The notes under the pieces: model-generated
The model's input: only the letters and a program-made list of their open reading frames with translations
Told to the model about the DNA's origin: nothing
The model's database searches: none
Position numbers and translations under genes: made by a program
In this document: piece after piece, positions 1 through 9,293 of the stretch
How the letters are laid out: the number at the start of each line of letters is the position of its first letter
Numbering within the stretch: position 1 is the stretch's first letter
From: Streptomyces sp. 2131.1
GTDB lineage: Bacteria > Actinomycetota > Actinomycetes > Streptomycetales > Streptomycetaceae
Direction: 5' to 3'
Assembly (NCBI RefSeq): GCF_900105515.1
Contig: NZ_FNSY01000001.1
Location: forward strand, 5,072,001-5,136,000
DNA length: 64,000 nucleotides

Positions 1-1
1 C

Positions 2-388
2 GACATGGACTTCTCCGGGAACAAGGGCCTGAAGCTGAGAAGCGGCGGAGGCTGCCCGAAGAACCACGCCATCCCGGACGGCACGTTCGCCCCGACGGCG
101 CTCCGGCTCTACCGGGGTGCGGACCCGTGGATGCCGTGCGAGGGGGTGGCGCTGGTCGTGGAGGTCACGTCCTCCAAGCCGGCCGCCGACCGGGAGGCCA
201 AGCGGCACTGCTACGCGAGGGGCCCGATCCCGCTGTACCTACTGGTCGACCGGGAGGAGTCCTCGGTGACGCTGTTCCGTGATCCGGAGGGCGACGACTA
301 CCGCCAGCACTGCACCGTGCCCTTCGGGAAGCCGGTCCGCCTGCCGCCCCCCTTCGACCTGGAGCTGAAGACCGAGGACTTCCTCTGA
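2..388 (+). CDS. Uma2-family endonuclease-like protein, 5' end cut by window
   Basis: The frame is open to the left edge, so only the C-terminal part (about 128 residues of the usual 180-200) is present. The block VVEVTSSKPAADREAKRHCY followed by a strand reading IPLYLLVDRE matches the conserved end of the Uma2 (DUF820) PD-(D/E)XK-like proteins that are abundant in Streptomyces. Their in vivo role is unknown; a restriction-type nuclease fold is the family assignment. The in-frame ATG at position 5 is probably internal. The gene ends about 35 bp before the RNase P RNA. Confidence 0.75.
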   Translation, partial: DMDFSGNKGLKLRSGGGCPKNHAIPDGTFAPTALRLYRGADPWMPCEGVALVVEVTSSKPAADREAKRHCYARGPIPLYLLVDREESSVTLFRDPEGDDYRQHCTVPFGKPVRLPPPFDLELKTEDFL

Positions 389-422
389 GCCACCCCTCCC
401 GGCCGGGTAGCATGGGCTCCAC

Positions 423-830
423 GGCAGACGAGCCGGGCGGACGGCCGCGTGGGGATCTTCGGATCCTCCCGAGGAACGTCCGGGCTCCACAGGGCAGGGT
501 GATGGCTAACGGCCACCCGGGGTGACCCGCGGGACAGTGCCACAGAAAACAGACCGCCCGGGACCTCGGTCCCGGGTAAGGGTGAAACGGTGGTGTAAGA
601 GACCACCAGCGTCTGAGGTGACTCAGGCGGCTAGGTAAACCCCACCCGGAGCAAGGTCAAGAGGGAGCGCCTTGGTGCTCCTGCGCGAACGTTCGAGGGC
701 TGCCCGCCCGAGTTCGCGGGTAGACCGCACGAGGCCGGCAGCAATGCCGGTCCTAGATGGATGGCCGTCTCCCCGGCCGCCGCGAGGCGACCGGGCGACA
801 GAACCCGGCGTACAGCCCGACTCGTCTGCC
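423..830 (+). ncRNA. rnpB: RNase P RNA, type A
   Basis: Catalytic RNA that removes tRNA 5' leaders. The ends pair exactly: GGCAGACGAG at 423-432 with CTCGTCTGCC at 821-830 (helix P1). Between them are the conserved blocks of bacterial RNase P RNA: GAGGAACGTCCGGGCTCC, ACAGGGCAGGGTGATGGCTA, GTGCCACAGAAAACAGACCG, GGTAAGGGTGAAACGGTGGT, TAAACCCCACCCGGAGCAAG, CCTAGATGGATGGCCGTC and ACAGAACCCGGCGTACAG. The length of about 408 nt is normal for actinobacteria. ORFs crossing it are artefacts. The true 5' and 3' ends could differ by a few bases. Confidence 0.97.
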
Positions 831-844
831 GCTTCCCCGCGCGG

Positions 845-2089
845 CTACCGCCCGCGCCGCTCCGCGTCGCGGCGCCGGCGTGCCCGCTCGAACTCCGTGA
901 CGTCCGGGATCCACGGCCCGTGCTCCCCGAGGCCGGCGCAGCCGCCGCGGACGAAGGCGCCGACCAGGGACCGGTAGCCGCTCATGCCGTCGATCAGGGT
1001 GTACTCGACCCGGTACTCCGGGTCCGCGCCGTCCCGGCCTTCGCGCAGTGTCGTGATCCGGGCTGCGGAGTCCGCGTAGAAATGGAGCTGGATTCCCTCG
1101 CCGCGCTTCTCGTCCTCGATCGTGAACACCTCGTTGTCCGAGGCGGCGCGGGCGGCGACGAACTCCCAGAACTCCGCGGTGGCGCTCAGGGAGTTGCCCG
1201 GGCGCCAGGTCGTCTCGGTGTCCTTGTCGTCGGTGAACGACAGGGGGGTCCTTCTCGTGGGCCGGCCGTCGTCGTCCATGGGGGTGTTCCGGGACAGGTC
1301 CGCAGCCTCCGAGCACAGCAGGAAACTCACGGCGCGCACCGCCTCGTCGACGAGTCCGGGGTGGGCGCGGCGTACGGCCGTCCCGGCCGCCGTCTCCATG
1401 CGTGTCCAGTCCCGCTTGTCCGTGGCGTGCTTTCCGCGGCGCGGGTCGCGGCCGATGCACAGGCCGGCGCACGCGTGTTCCGCGGTGGCGAGCACCCGCA
1501 TGACCTGGGGCAACAGGGCGGGGTCGACGGCGCCGGGGGTGCGCCTCGGGATCGTGGCGCCGTGCAGGTACTGGTTCGTGTACCGCAGGAGCGCGGTGTC
1601 GAGCGGGCCGAGTACGGTGCCGCGTTCGGCCCGGCGGTGCTGTGCGTGGTCCTCCTGGGCCCGCTTTCCGTCGGACGTCTCCGTCGCCGTACGCATCGCG
1701 GCGACGACCTGGCCGCGGTCGAGCAGGCCGATGTCGGCGCCGTGGGCGACGAGCCGGCCCCGCTCCCACGGGACGCGCCGGAAGAGCGCGTCGACGTCCG
1801 CCGGCGGTGCGAGCAGGACCGGGTCCAAGAGCGCGACGGCGGCGTCCTCGTCAAGCCGTCCGCGGGTGCCGGCGGCATCGCACAGCGGGAGGACCGCGCT
1901 CCACAGCAGCAGGTGCCGGGCCAGATCCTCCCGGATCACGGCGAGGTGGGTCTCCCCGATCGGGAAGGTGAACGTGCGGGGCTCGTGGTTGGCGTCGGCC
2001 CCCGCGCCCAGCATCTGCCGCAGCGCACCGTCCTCGCGGACCACGGCGGGCATCCAGCCGCTCCCGCGCGTGAACACGATGTCTCTCAT
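845..2089 (-). CDS. hypothetical 414-residue Streptomyces protein (DUF6357-like)
   Basis: A full-length soluble protein without signal peptide or membrane segment. I recognise it only as resembling a Streptomyces-restricted family of unknown function (I believe DUF6357). It has an N-terminal beta-rich part (HEPRTFTFPIGETHLAVIRED) and a mixed C-terminal half rich in charged residues. No catalytic motif is apparent. It starts at an ATG and ends only 15 bp from the 3' end of the RNase P RNA, so the two are transcribed convergently. A strong terminator-like hairpin separates it from the chitinase upstream. Confidence 0.7.
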   Translation of the reverse strand: MRDIVFTRGSGWMPAVVREDGALRQMLGAGADANHEPRTFTFPIGETHLAVIREDLARHLLLWSAVLPLCDAAGTRGRLDEDAAVALLDPVLLAPPADVDALFRRVPWERGRLVAHGADIGLLDRGQVVAAMRTATETSDGKRAQEDHAQHRRAERGTVLGPLDTALLRYTNQYLHGATIPRRTPGAVDPALLPQVMRVLATAEHACAGLCIGRDPRRGKHATDKRDWTRMETAAGTAVRRAHPGLVDEAVRAVSFLLCSEAADLSRNTPMDDDGRPTRRTPLSFTDDKDTETTWRPGNSLSATAEFWEFVAARAASDNEVFTIEDEKRGEGIQLHFYADSAARITTLREGRDGADPEYRVEYTLIDGMSGYRSLVGAFVRGGCAGLGEHGPWIPDVTEFERARRRRDAERRGR

Positions 2090-2126
2090 GGGGGCAGTCT
2101 TTCCCAGTCGTCCCGGTCCCGTACGG

Positions 2127-2166
2127 CCGAGGGCCCCGCCGGTGCGCGCACCGGCGGGGCCCTCGG
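2127..2166 (-). terminator. hairpin terminator after the chitinase gene
   Basis: A perfect 18-bp stem (2127-2144 with 2149-2166) closed by a CGCG loop lies 14 bp past the chitinase stop codon. There is no U-tract, as is usual for Streptomyces hairpin terminators. Confidence 0.8.
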
Positions 2167-2179
2167 TGGGGCAGGGCGT

Positions 2180-3865
<1,686 letters not shown>

Positions 3866-3914
3866 GTACGGCCTCCAGCGGGGGAGCGGGTGGTGCTGTG
3901 GATGGGCTGGAGCA

Positions 3915-3944
3915 GTGATAACCAGCCCGTGACCTGCGCGTCAA
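3915..3944 (-). promoter_or_regulatory. probable vegetative promoter of the chitinase gene
   Basis: On the minus strand TTGACG (3939-3944) and TATCAC (3915-3920) are 18 bp apart, fitting a HrdB-type promoter with an imperfect -10. It lies 50-80 bp upstream of the GTG start and directly downstream of the DasR-like site. Confidence 0.4.
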
Positions 3945-3958
3945 CGATTCCAACGAGA

Positions 3959-3974
3959 TTAGGACTAGACCAAT
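3959..3974 (-). promoter_or_regulatory. DasR-responsive element (dre)-like site, chitinase side
   Basis: The minus strand reads ATTGGTCTAGTCCTAA. Compared with the known dre consensus ACTGGTCTAGACCAGT, the left half is almost perfect and the right half is degenerate. DasR is the GntR-family GlcNAc-sensing regulator of the chitin regulon. Its binding here is inferred from the motif and from the target gene. Confidence 0.6.
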
Positions 3975-4140
3975 TTGACGGTGTGTGGGGCACGCGGAGG
4001 GTGCGTCGGTATCGGGCGGCCGCCGGGCGCCGCCGGTGACCAGGGGCTTAAGGATCACTTAAAAGTGGGGGTGCGAGTACTGCGGTGACGAACCATTCGA
4101 TCCTGAAAAGCGGAGGCGCGAACCGACGTGGCTCAACCCC

Positions 4141-4168
4141 TTGACCGGGCCTTGTCCGTCACTAAGGT
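4141..4168 (+). promoter_or_regulatory. probable promoter of the AA10 gene
   Basis: TTGACC (4141-4146), a 16-bp spacer and TAAGGT (4163-4168) form a good HrdB-type promoter. The -10 box overlaps the first of two DasR/chitinase repeats, which would let a repressor block transcription. Confidence 0.5.
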
Positions 4169-4199
4169 CTAGACCTGCATCGGCCAGGTCTGGACCAGG
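4163..4199 (+). promoter_or_regulatory. tandem chitin-regulon operators (dre / chitinase direct repeats)
   Basis: Two copies of a 12-bp element occur 21 bp apart (two helical turns): AGGTCTAGACCT at 4165-4176, a perfect palindrome, and AGGTCTGGACCA at 4186-4197. The reverse complement of the second is TGGTCCAGACCT, the direct repeat known to give chitin induction and glucose repression in Streptomyces chitinase promoters. Both also fit the core of the DasR site. Confidence 0.75.
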
Positions 4200-4259
4200 G
4201 GTGCCCATGTGCCGCAGGCGAGCGCCCGGCCTCCGTACGAGCGAAGGAAGTGATGTGGC

Positions 4260-5003
4260 ATGAACGCCAAGCGTCGGATGGCCGTCTCCGTCGGAGCGCT
4301 GGTCGCCCCCGTGCTCGCCCTCGGCGTGCAGGCCGGCATCGCGAGCGCCCACGGCTGGGTGACCGCCCCCACCAGCCGGCAGGCCCAGTGCGCCGCGGGT
4401 GTCGTCGACTGCGGCCAGATCAAGTACGAGCCGCAGAGCGTCGAGGGGCCGAAGGGCCTCAAGAGCTGCAGCGGCGGCAACGCGGCGTTCGCCGAGCTGG
4501 ACGACGACAGCAAGGGCTGGCAGGTCACCCCGGTCGGCAAGACGTACACCTTCACCTGGCACCACACGGCCCGTCACGCCACGGACAACTGGCAGTACTT
4601 CATCGGCGACCAGAAGATCGCCGAGTTCGCCGGCAATCACGCCCAGCCGCCCGCCGACGTGAGCCAGGAGGTGGACTTCGGCAGCTTCACCGGGCGGCAG
4701 AAGGTGCTCGCCGTCTGGAACGTCGCCGACACCGCCAACGCCTTCTACGCGTGCGTCGACGTCAACATCGGCTCCACCGGTGAGAACGGCGGCGGTGACG
4801 GCGGCAACCCCGGCGGCGGCGACGGCGGCGACCCGGGCGACTGCACCGTGCCGCTGTGGAGCACCGAAGCCGTGTACACCGGCGGCGACACCGTCTCGCA
4901 CGACGGACACACCTGGCGCGCCAAGTGGTGGGTGAAGGGCGACAAGCCCGGCACCACCGGCGAGTGGGGCGTCTGGGAGGACCTCGGAGTGTGCGCGGCC
5001 TGA
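4260..5003 (+). CDS. secreted AA10 lytic polysaccharide monooxygenase (chitin-active)
   Basis: Copper enzyme that oxidatively cleaves crystalline chitin and opens it for chitinases. Signal peptide residues 1-30 end in ASA, leaving His31 (HGWVTAP) as the mature N terminus. That histidine and His106 (TARHATDNW) would form the copper 'histidine brace'. The catalytic domain ends near FYACVDVNI and is followed by a Gly/Asp-rich linker and a CBM5/12-type chitin-binding domain (about 195-245) with AKWW and EWGVWEDLG, closely like the tail of the divergent chitinase. RBS GAAGGAAG precedes the ATG. The pair of operators upstream predicts chitin/GlcNAc control. Confidence 0.95.
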   Translation: MNAKRRMAVSVGALVAPVLALGVQAGIASAHGWVTAPTSRQAQCAAGVVDCGQIKYEPQSVEGPKGLKSCSGGNAAFAELDDDSKGWQVTPVGKTYTFTWHHTARHATDNWQYFIGDQKIAEFAGNHAQPPADVSQEVDFGSFTGRQKVLAVWNVADTANAFYACVDVNIGSTGENGGGDGGNPGGGDGGDPGDCTVPLWSTEAVYTGGDTVSHDGHTWRAKWWVKGDKPGTTGEWGVWEDLGVCAA

Positions 5004-5019
5004 CCACGCGCGCAGGCCC

Positions 5020-5053
5020 GCGGCCCGGTGGGGGAGCGACCCCGCCGGGCCGC
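5020..5053 (+). terminator. hairpin terminator after the AA10 gene
   Basis: A 14-bp stem (5020-5033 with 5040-5053, one T-G pair) with a six-base loop lies 16 bp past the stop codon. Confidence 0.75.
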
Positions 5054-5170
5054 TCCGGCCCGCCGTGCGGCTCCTCCGGAACGCCCGCCCCCCGTGCTCG
5101 GACCGGCCCGGTTCGGCCCTCCCCCGACGTCAGGCCCGATGATCGGCCGTGACGACGAAAGGGCAGGTGG

Positions 5171-5395
5171 ATGAGTTATTACGGCGACTTCCCGCCCGTC
5201 GTCACCGGCTCCCGCTCGCTCGGGCGCCTCGGCAACCGCCTGGCCCTGACCGCCGAACGGCTGGCCGACGCCCTGGACCGGGTCGTCCGGCAGGGGGACT
5301 ACGCGAAGGCCGCCGCCCGGGGTGCCGAGCACATGGCGGGCGAGGACGGCGCGGCCAGGACGGCGGAGGCCGTGGAGCGGCTGATCGGGGGCTGA
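5171..5395 (+). CDS. 74-residue orphan resembling a glycosyltransferase C-terminal tail
   Basis: A short ORF with a plausible RBS (AAAGGGCAGG) before an ATG. From LTAERLADALDRVV through AARGAEHMAGEDGAARTAEA to VERLIGG it reads like the last 50 residues of macrolide/UDP-glucuronosyl-type (GT1) glycosyltransferases. In that family the helix after LTAERLA and the EDG-A-A segment close the domain. YYGDFP near the N terminus may correspond to the FGDQP-like segment of the same family. No catalytic domain precedes it, since there is a stop seven codons upstream. It is either a decayed gene end or a free-standing helical peptide. Confidence 0.5.
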   Translation: MSYYGDFPPVVTGSRSLGRLGNRLALTAERLADALDRVVRQGDYAKAAARGAEHMAGEDGAARTAEAVERLIGG

Positions 5396-5450
5396 GGGGG
5401 ATCCCCGCCGTTTCAGCCGCCGTTCAGCCCTCCACTGCCCCCGGCGCCGC

Positions 5451-6032
5451 TCAGCCGTCGCCCCACCCCCACGTGTCGAAGTAGGCGGCCGTGCCCGTGA
5501 GGCGCGCCGTCAGCACCGATTCCAGACGGGCGAAGTCCTGCGAGGGCATCAGCGGACGCCACTCCTCCAGGGGGAGGGCCAGGACCGCGTCGTGTTCGTG
5601 CGGGTCCAGGACGAGCGAGCGAATCCGCTCGTCCGTCAGCCGGCCGCCGTCGAACACGCATCCCCAGGTGGGGTACGGCCAGTCGGCGCCGGGAGGGCCG
5701 AAGACCGTGGCCAGCAGGCGCGGCGGCCCCGGCACCTCGATGCCCGTCTCCTCGCGGCACTCCCGCCGCGCCGTCTCCCAGGGCCGCTCGCCGTGGTCCA
5801 TCGTCCCGCCGGGGAACTGCCACGGGTGCGTCCGCGAGTACGTGGCCCGCAACTGCACCGGGCGGTCGTGTGCGTCGGTGAAGAAGACGCAGGCGAAACC
5901 GGTCGACTTGGGCACCGAGCGGACGTACTCCTCCGGTGGCAGCAGCGCCCGCCCGGCACCGGCGCCCGGGACGCGCGGCGCGGCCGGTTCCGGGGGTGCC
6001 GGGGGCGACAGGAAGAAGGGTGGCTGGGGCAT
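5451..6032 (-). CDS. NUDIX hydrolase
   Basis: Cleaves nucleoside diphosphate-linked substrates; the exact substrate is unknown. The 193-residue protein contains a complete Nudix box, G-x5-E-x7-REUxEExGU, readable as GTMDHGE then RRECREETGIE. The N terminus is proline-rich. I place the start at the ATG at 6032, which has AAAGGTG five bases upstream, rather than at an earlier start that would read back over the neighbouring VOC gene. Confidence 0.88.
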   Translation of the reverse strand: MPQPPFFLSPPAPPEPAAPRVPGAGAGRALLPPEEYVRSVPKSTGFACVFFTDAHDRPVQLRATYSRTHPWQFPGGTMDHGERPWETARRECREETGIEVPGPPRLLATVFGPPGADWPYPTWGCVFDGGRLTDERIRSLVLDPHEHDAVLALPLEEWRPLMPSQDFARLESVLTARLTGTAAYFDTWGWGDG

Positions 6033-6109
6033 GGGGTCACCTTTCGGCGTGGTGCGTCGGAGGCAGTCGACCGGACGGTCCCGGTCGCCCTGTCCAACGA
6101 CGCCGCGCC

Positions 6110-6484
6110 TCAGCGGTGCGTCAGTACGTTGACCACCTTGCCGTTCGGGTCGCGTACGAAGAACCGGCGCACGCCCCACTCCTCGTCGTGCGGGCCGTAC
6201 ACGATCTCCGCCCCCTCGCGCACCAGCGCGGCGTGCACGGCGTCCACGTCCGCCACCTCGACGCTCAGGTCCGGGTTGACGGGGCCGGTCTCGTCGCGCG
6301 TCATGAAGCTGATCTGAGCGGCCGGCTGGGTGGGCGAGGCAAGGGTCATGATCCAGCCATGGTTCATGACCTCCTCGAAGCCGAGCATGCCGTAGAAGGC
6401 GGCGTTGTCACGCAGGGCGGAACCATCCGATCCGGCGTCACCCCCGCCGACCGGCACGTTCGGGACCACACGGTGAACGGACAT
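6110..6484 (-). CDS. VOC (glyoxalase/bleomycin-resistance) family protein
   Basis: A 124-residue single-module vicinal-oxygen-chelate protein. It begins with a VPNVPV strand, has the FYGMLGFEEV turn typical of the fold, and ends in RRFFVRDPNGKVVNVL, where the Asp-Pro-Asn-Gly signature precedes the last strand. It may be a metal-dependent lyase/dioxygenase or a drug-binding protein; the substrate cannot be read from sequence. RBS AGGAG lies seven bases before the ATG. Its neighbour downstream on the same strand is the Nudix gene. Confidence 0.85.
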   Translation of the reverse strand: MSVHRVVPNVPVGGGDAGSDGSALRDNAAFYGMLGFEEVMNHGWIMTLASPTQPAAQISFMTRDETGPVNPDLSVEVADVDAVHAALVREGAEIVYGPHDEEWGVRRFFVRDPNGKVVNVLTHR

Positions 6485-6638
6485 CAGTCACTCCTGTCAC
6501 AACATTGACGGTCGGTTGCCCGAGCCAGCCTAGGGGTGGACCCGAGGGGGTGGCTGGAAACTGAGGGCGGGGCCGGGGCAGACTGGCCTGATCACTACCG
6601 GGGCGGGGGCCACCCGGCCTCTTCGCATCGGAGTCCCC

Positions 6639-7511
6639 ATGATCCAGTTCTCCTCGCAGGTCACCGGGGAACACTTCCGGCGGCTGGTCCACCGCGCGGA
6701 CCCGCAGGACGTGTTCCCCACCGGGGTGACCCGGCTGAGCGACACCCGGTTCCACGTGCCCGCCCACTGGCCGCGCGCCCACCGCTTCTTCGCCCCCGTG
6801 GGCGGCCGCCACCAGGACCCGCTGCTGATCGCCGAAACGATGCGGCAGGCGGCCATGCTGGTCTGCCACGCCGAACTCGGGGTGCCGCTCGGGGACGCGT
6901 TCGTGATGTGGGAGCTGAACTACACCACCGCCGCCGAGCACTTCCTGCTCGGCGACGAGCCCTGGGACATCGAGGTGGAGGTGTCCTGCTCCGACATCCG
7001 CCGCCGGGGCAGCAGCATCGGCTCGATGCGCGTCGACTTCGTCCTGCGCCGGAACGGCGGGACCCTCGCCACCTGCGGCTCCCGGATCAGCTGCACCTCG
7101 GCCGCCGCCTACCAACGGCTGCGCGGCCACCGGGCCGGCGCCGCCCCCGGACCCCTCCCGCCGGCCCTCGCGCCGCGCGCGGCCGGCCGGGCCTGCGAGC
7201 GGGACGTCGTCCTCGCGCCCGCCGTGCGCCCCGGCCGGTGGCCGCTGCGGCTCGACACCGGGCACCCGACGCTGTTCGGCCGCCCCAACGACCACGTGCC
7301 CGGCATCCTGCTGCTGGAGGCGGCGCGGCAGGCCGCCACCGCGACCGTGCCCGGCTTCCTCCCGGTGTCGGTGCGGTCCGACTTCCTCCGGTACGTGGAG
7401 CTGGACGTCCCCTGCTGGATCGAGGCGACGACCGTCCCGGCCGGCGGGGTGCTGGTGCGGGCGGTGCAGGACGGCGGCACCGTCTTCACCTGCGCGTTCG
7501 GCCCGTCCTGA
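6639..7511 (+). CDS. AfsA/ScbA-family gamma-butyrolactone biosynthesis protein
   Basis: Members condense a beta-keto acyl chain with dihydroxyacetone phosphate, the first step towards A-factor-type signalling molecules. This 290-residue protein has two AfsA hotdog repeats. The first contains PLLIAETMRQAAMLVCHAEL and the second HVPGILLLEAARQAA, each with the conserved Glu and Arg of the family. An ATG follows GGAG at six bases. Classic systems place an ArpA/ScbR-type TetR receptor next to it, and none is nearby. An SDR gene 1 kb downstream on the other strand could reduce the butenolide intermediate, but that is inference. Confidence 0.9.
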   Translation: MIQFSSQVTGEHFRRLVHRADPQDVFPTGVTRLSDTRFHVPAHWPRAHRFFAPVGGRHQDPLLIAETMRQAAMLVCHAELGVPLGDAFVMWELNYTTAAEHFLLGDEPWDIEVEVSCSDIRRRGSSIGSMRVDFVLRRNGGTLATCGSRISCTSAAAYQRLRGHRAGAAPGPLPPALAPRAAGRACERDVVLAPAVRPGRWPLRLDTGHPTLFGRPNDHVPGILLLEAARQAATATVPGFLPVSVRSDFLRYVELDVPCWIEATTVPAGGVLVRAVQDGGTVFTCAFGPS

Positions 7512-7519
7512 CCCGCGCC

Positions 7520-7566
7520 GGTTCCGGGCTCAGGCAGGTTCCGGGCTCAGGCAGGTTCCGGGCTCC
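7520..7566 (+). repeat. short tandem repeat, 17-bp unit, about 2.7 copies
   Basis: GGTTCCGGGCTCAGGCA occurs at 7520-7536 and 7537-7553, with a partial third copy at 7554-7565. It sits between the convergent afsA-like and PhzF genes. It is possibly slippage-derived and has no coding role. Confidence 0.8.
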
Positions 7567-7579
7567 GGCCGGCCCGTGC

Positions 7580-8458
7580 TCAGGCCGGTTCCGGCAGCCG
7601 GGTGCCCGTCCCGCTCACCCGCACCCGCGCGTCGCCCGCCCGCAGTGTCACGGTGAGCGTGCCGGGGCGGCCCATGTCCTCGCCCTGGTGCAGGGTCAGC
7701 ACGGCGGCCTCCGGCACGAGGGCGAGGGCGCGCAGGTACGCTCCGAAGGCGGCCGCCGCCGCGCCCGTCGCCGGGTCCTCGACCACTCCGCCGACCGGGA
7801 ACGGGTCGCGGACGTGGAACACCGTGCCGGAGGCCCGCCACACGAGCTGCACGGTGGTCAGCTCCAGCCGGTGCATCAGCGCTTCGAGGCGCGCGAAGTC
7901 GTAGTCCAGCGCGGCCAGCCGCTCCCGGGTGCCCGCCGCCAGCACGAGGTGGCGGGCACCGGCGTACGCGATCCTGGGTGGCAGGGCCGGATCGAGGTCG
8001 GCGGCCGGCCAGTCCAGGGCCGCCAGCGCCTCCGCCAGGTCCGCCGGCGCGACGTCCTCGACGCTCGGTTCCACGCTGGTCAGCGTCGCCCGCAGCTCGC
8101 CGTCCTCGCGGACCACGGTGACCGGCACCGGACCGGCGGGGGTGGCGAACTCCAGCTCGCCCGGCCCGTCCCGCTCGGCGAGCGCGAGGGCCGTGGCGAC
8201 CGTGGCGTGTCCGCAGAAGGACACCTCCGCCTTCGGGCTGAAGTAGCGGATCGTGTAGCCGCGCGCCCCGGGCTCCACCGCCTCGGTCCGGCCGGTCAGG
8301 AACGCCGACTCGCTGTAACCCAGTTCCGCCGCCACGGCGAGCATGGCCGCGTCGTCGAACCCGGAGGCGTCGAGCACGATCCCGGCGGGGTTGCCGCCCT
8401 CGGGGTCGGGGGAGAAGGCGGTGTAACGCAGGACGTCCGTCGCGGGAATCTCACTCAT
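7580..8458 (-). CDS. PhzF-family isomerase/epimerase
   Basis: 292 residues of the PhzF/diaminopimelate-epimerase-like fold. Landmarks are GGNPAGIVLDA, the catalytic-Glu region GYSESAFLTG, SFCGHATVATA in the first half, and DPATGAAAAAFGAYL in the second. PhzF itself isomerises DHHA in phenazine biosynthesis, but there are no other phenazine genes here, so the substrate is unknown. The ATG at 8458 is chosen because homologues start near this point; a GTG at 8473 with GGTGG upstream is an alternative that would add five residues. Confidence 0.88.
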   Translation of the reverse strand: MSEIPATDVLRYTAFSPDPEGGNPAGIVLDASGFDDAAMLAVAAELGYSESAFLTGRTEAVEPGARGYTIRYFSPKAEVSFCGHATVATALALAERDGPGELEFATPAGPVPVTVVREDGELRATLTSVEPSVEDVAPADLAEALAALDWPAADLDPALPPRIAYAGARHLVLAAGTRERLAALDYDFARLEALMHRLELTTVQLVWRASGTVFHVRDPFPVGGVVEDPATGAAAAAFGAYLRALALVPEAAVLTLHQGEDMGRPGTLTVTLRAGDARVRVSGTGTRLPEPA

Positions 8459-8510
8459 GTGCCGCTCAACCACCGTGCCACCGACGGCATTCCCGGCCCC
8501 GCCGGGTGCG

Positions 8511-9293
8511 TCAGCCCCGTCCCACGTACGGCATCGCCGTCGCCATCACCGTCGCGAACTGGACGTTCGCCTCCAGCGGCAGGTCCGCCATGTGGAGCAC
8601 CGTGCGGGCCACGTCGTCGGCCGCCATCACCGGCTCCACGACCAGTTCGCCGTTGGCCTGGAGGGTCCCCGTCCGCATCCGTTCCGTCATGTCCGTCGCC
8701 GCGTTGCCGATGTCGATCTGGCCGCAGGCGATGCGGTACGGGCGCCCGTCGAGCGACAGAGACTTCGTCAGGCCGGTGACCGCGTGCTTCGTCGCGGTGT
8801 ACGCGACCGAGTGCGGGCGGGGCGTGTGCGCGGAGACGGAGCCGTTGTTGATGATGCGTCCGCCCTGCGGGTCCTGTTCCTTCATCTGCCGGTACGCGGC
8901 CTGCGCGCAGAGGAACGCCCCCGTGAGGTTCACGTCGACGACCCCGCGCCAGTCCTCGTACGCCAGCTCCTCGACGGGGCCGCCCGGGCCGAAGGTCCCC
9001 GCGTTGTTGAAGAGCAGGTCCAGGTGCCCGAAGCACTCCCGTACGGAGGAGAACAACGCGTCCACGTCCTGCGGGCGCGTCACGTCGGCCGGGACGGTGA
9101 TCAGCCGGGCCTCGGGGCCCGCCAGGGCGGCGGTCCCGGCGAGCGGACCGGGGCGCCGGCCCGCGAGCGCCACCGACCAGCCCGCGCCGGCCAGCGCGAG
9201 CGCCACCGCGCGGCCGATGCCGGAGCCGGCGCCCGTGACCACGGCCGTGCGCGGGGCGGAGTCCTTCGTGGAGTTCAACAGATTGTTGCTCAT
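8511..9293 (-). CDS. short-chain dehydrogenase/reductase
   Basis: A 260-residue classical SDR: cofactor motif TGAGSGIG, NNAG, the catalytic serine in NNGSVSAHT, and YTATK as the Tyr-x3-Lys pair. It is an NAD(P)H-dependent oxidoreductase of unknown substrate. The ATG at 9293 gives an N terminus of normal length. It is on the same strand as the PhzF gene, 52 bp upstream of it, so co-transcription is likely. Proximity to the AfsA-like gene makes a role in butyrolactone reduction possible but unproven. Confidence 0.9.
   Translation of the reverse strand: MSNNLLNSTKDSAPRTAVVTGAGSGIGRAVALALAGAGWSVALAGRRPGPLAGTAALAGPEARLITVPADVTRPQDVDALFSSVRECFGHLDLLFNNAGTFGPGGPVEELAYEDWRGVVDVNLTGAFLCAQAAYRQMKEQDPQGGRIINNGSVSAHTPRPHSVAYTATKHAVTGLTKSLSLDGRPYRIACGQIDIGNAATDMTERMRTGTLQANGELVVEPVMAADDVARTVLHMADLPLEANVQFATVMATAMPYVGRG

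Noticed and set aside
423..830. Protein-coding reading of this stretch
   Set aside because: The sequence matches RNase P RNA throughout, including the end-to-end P1 helix.
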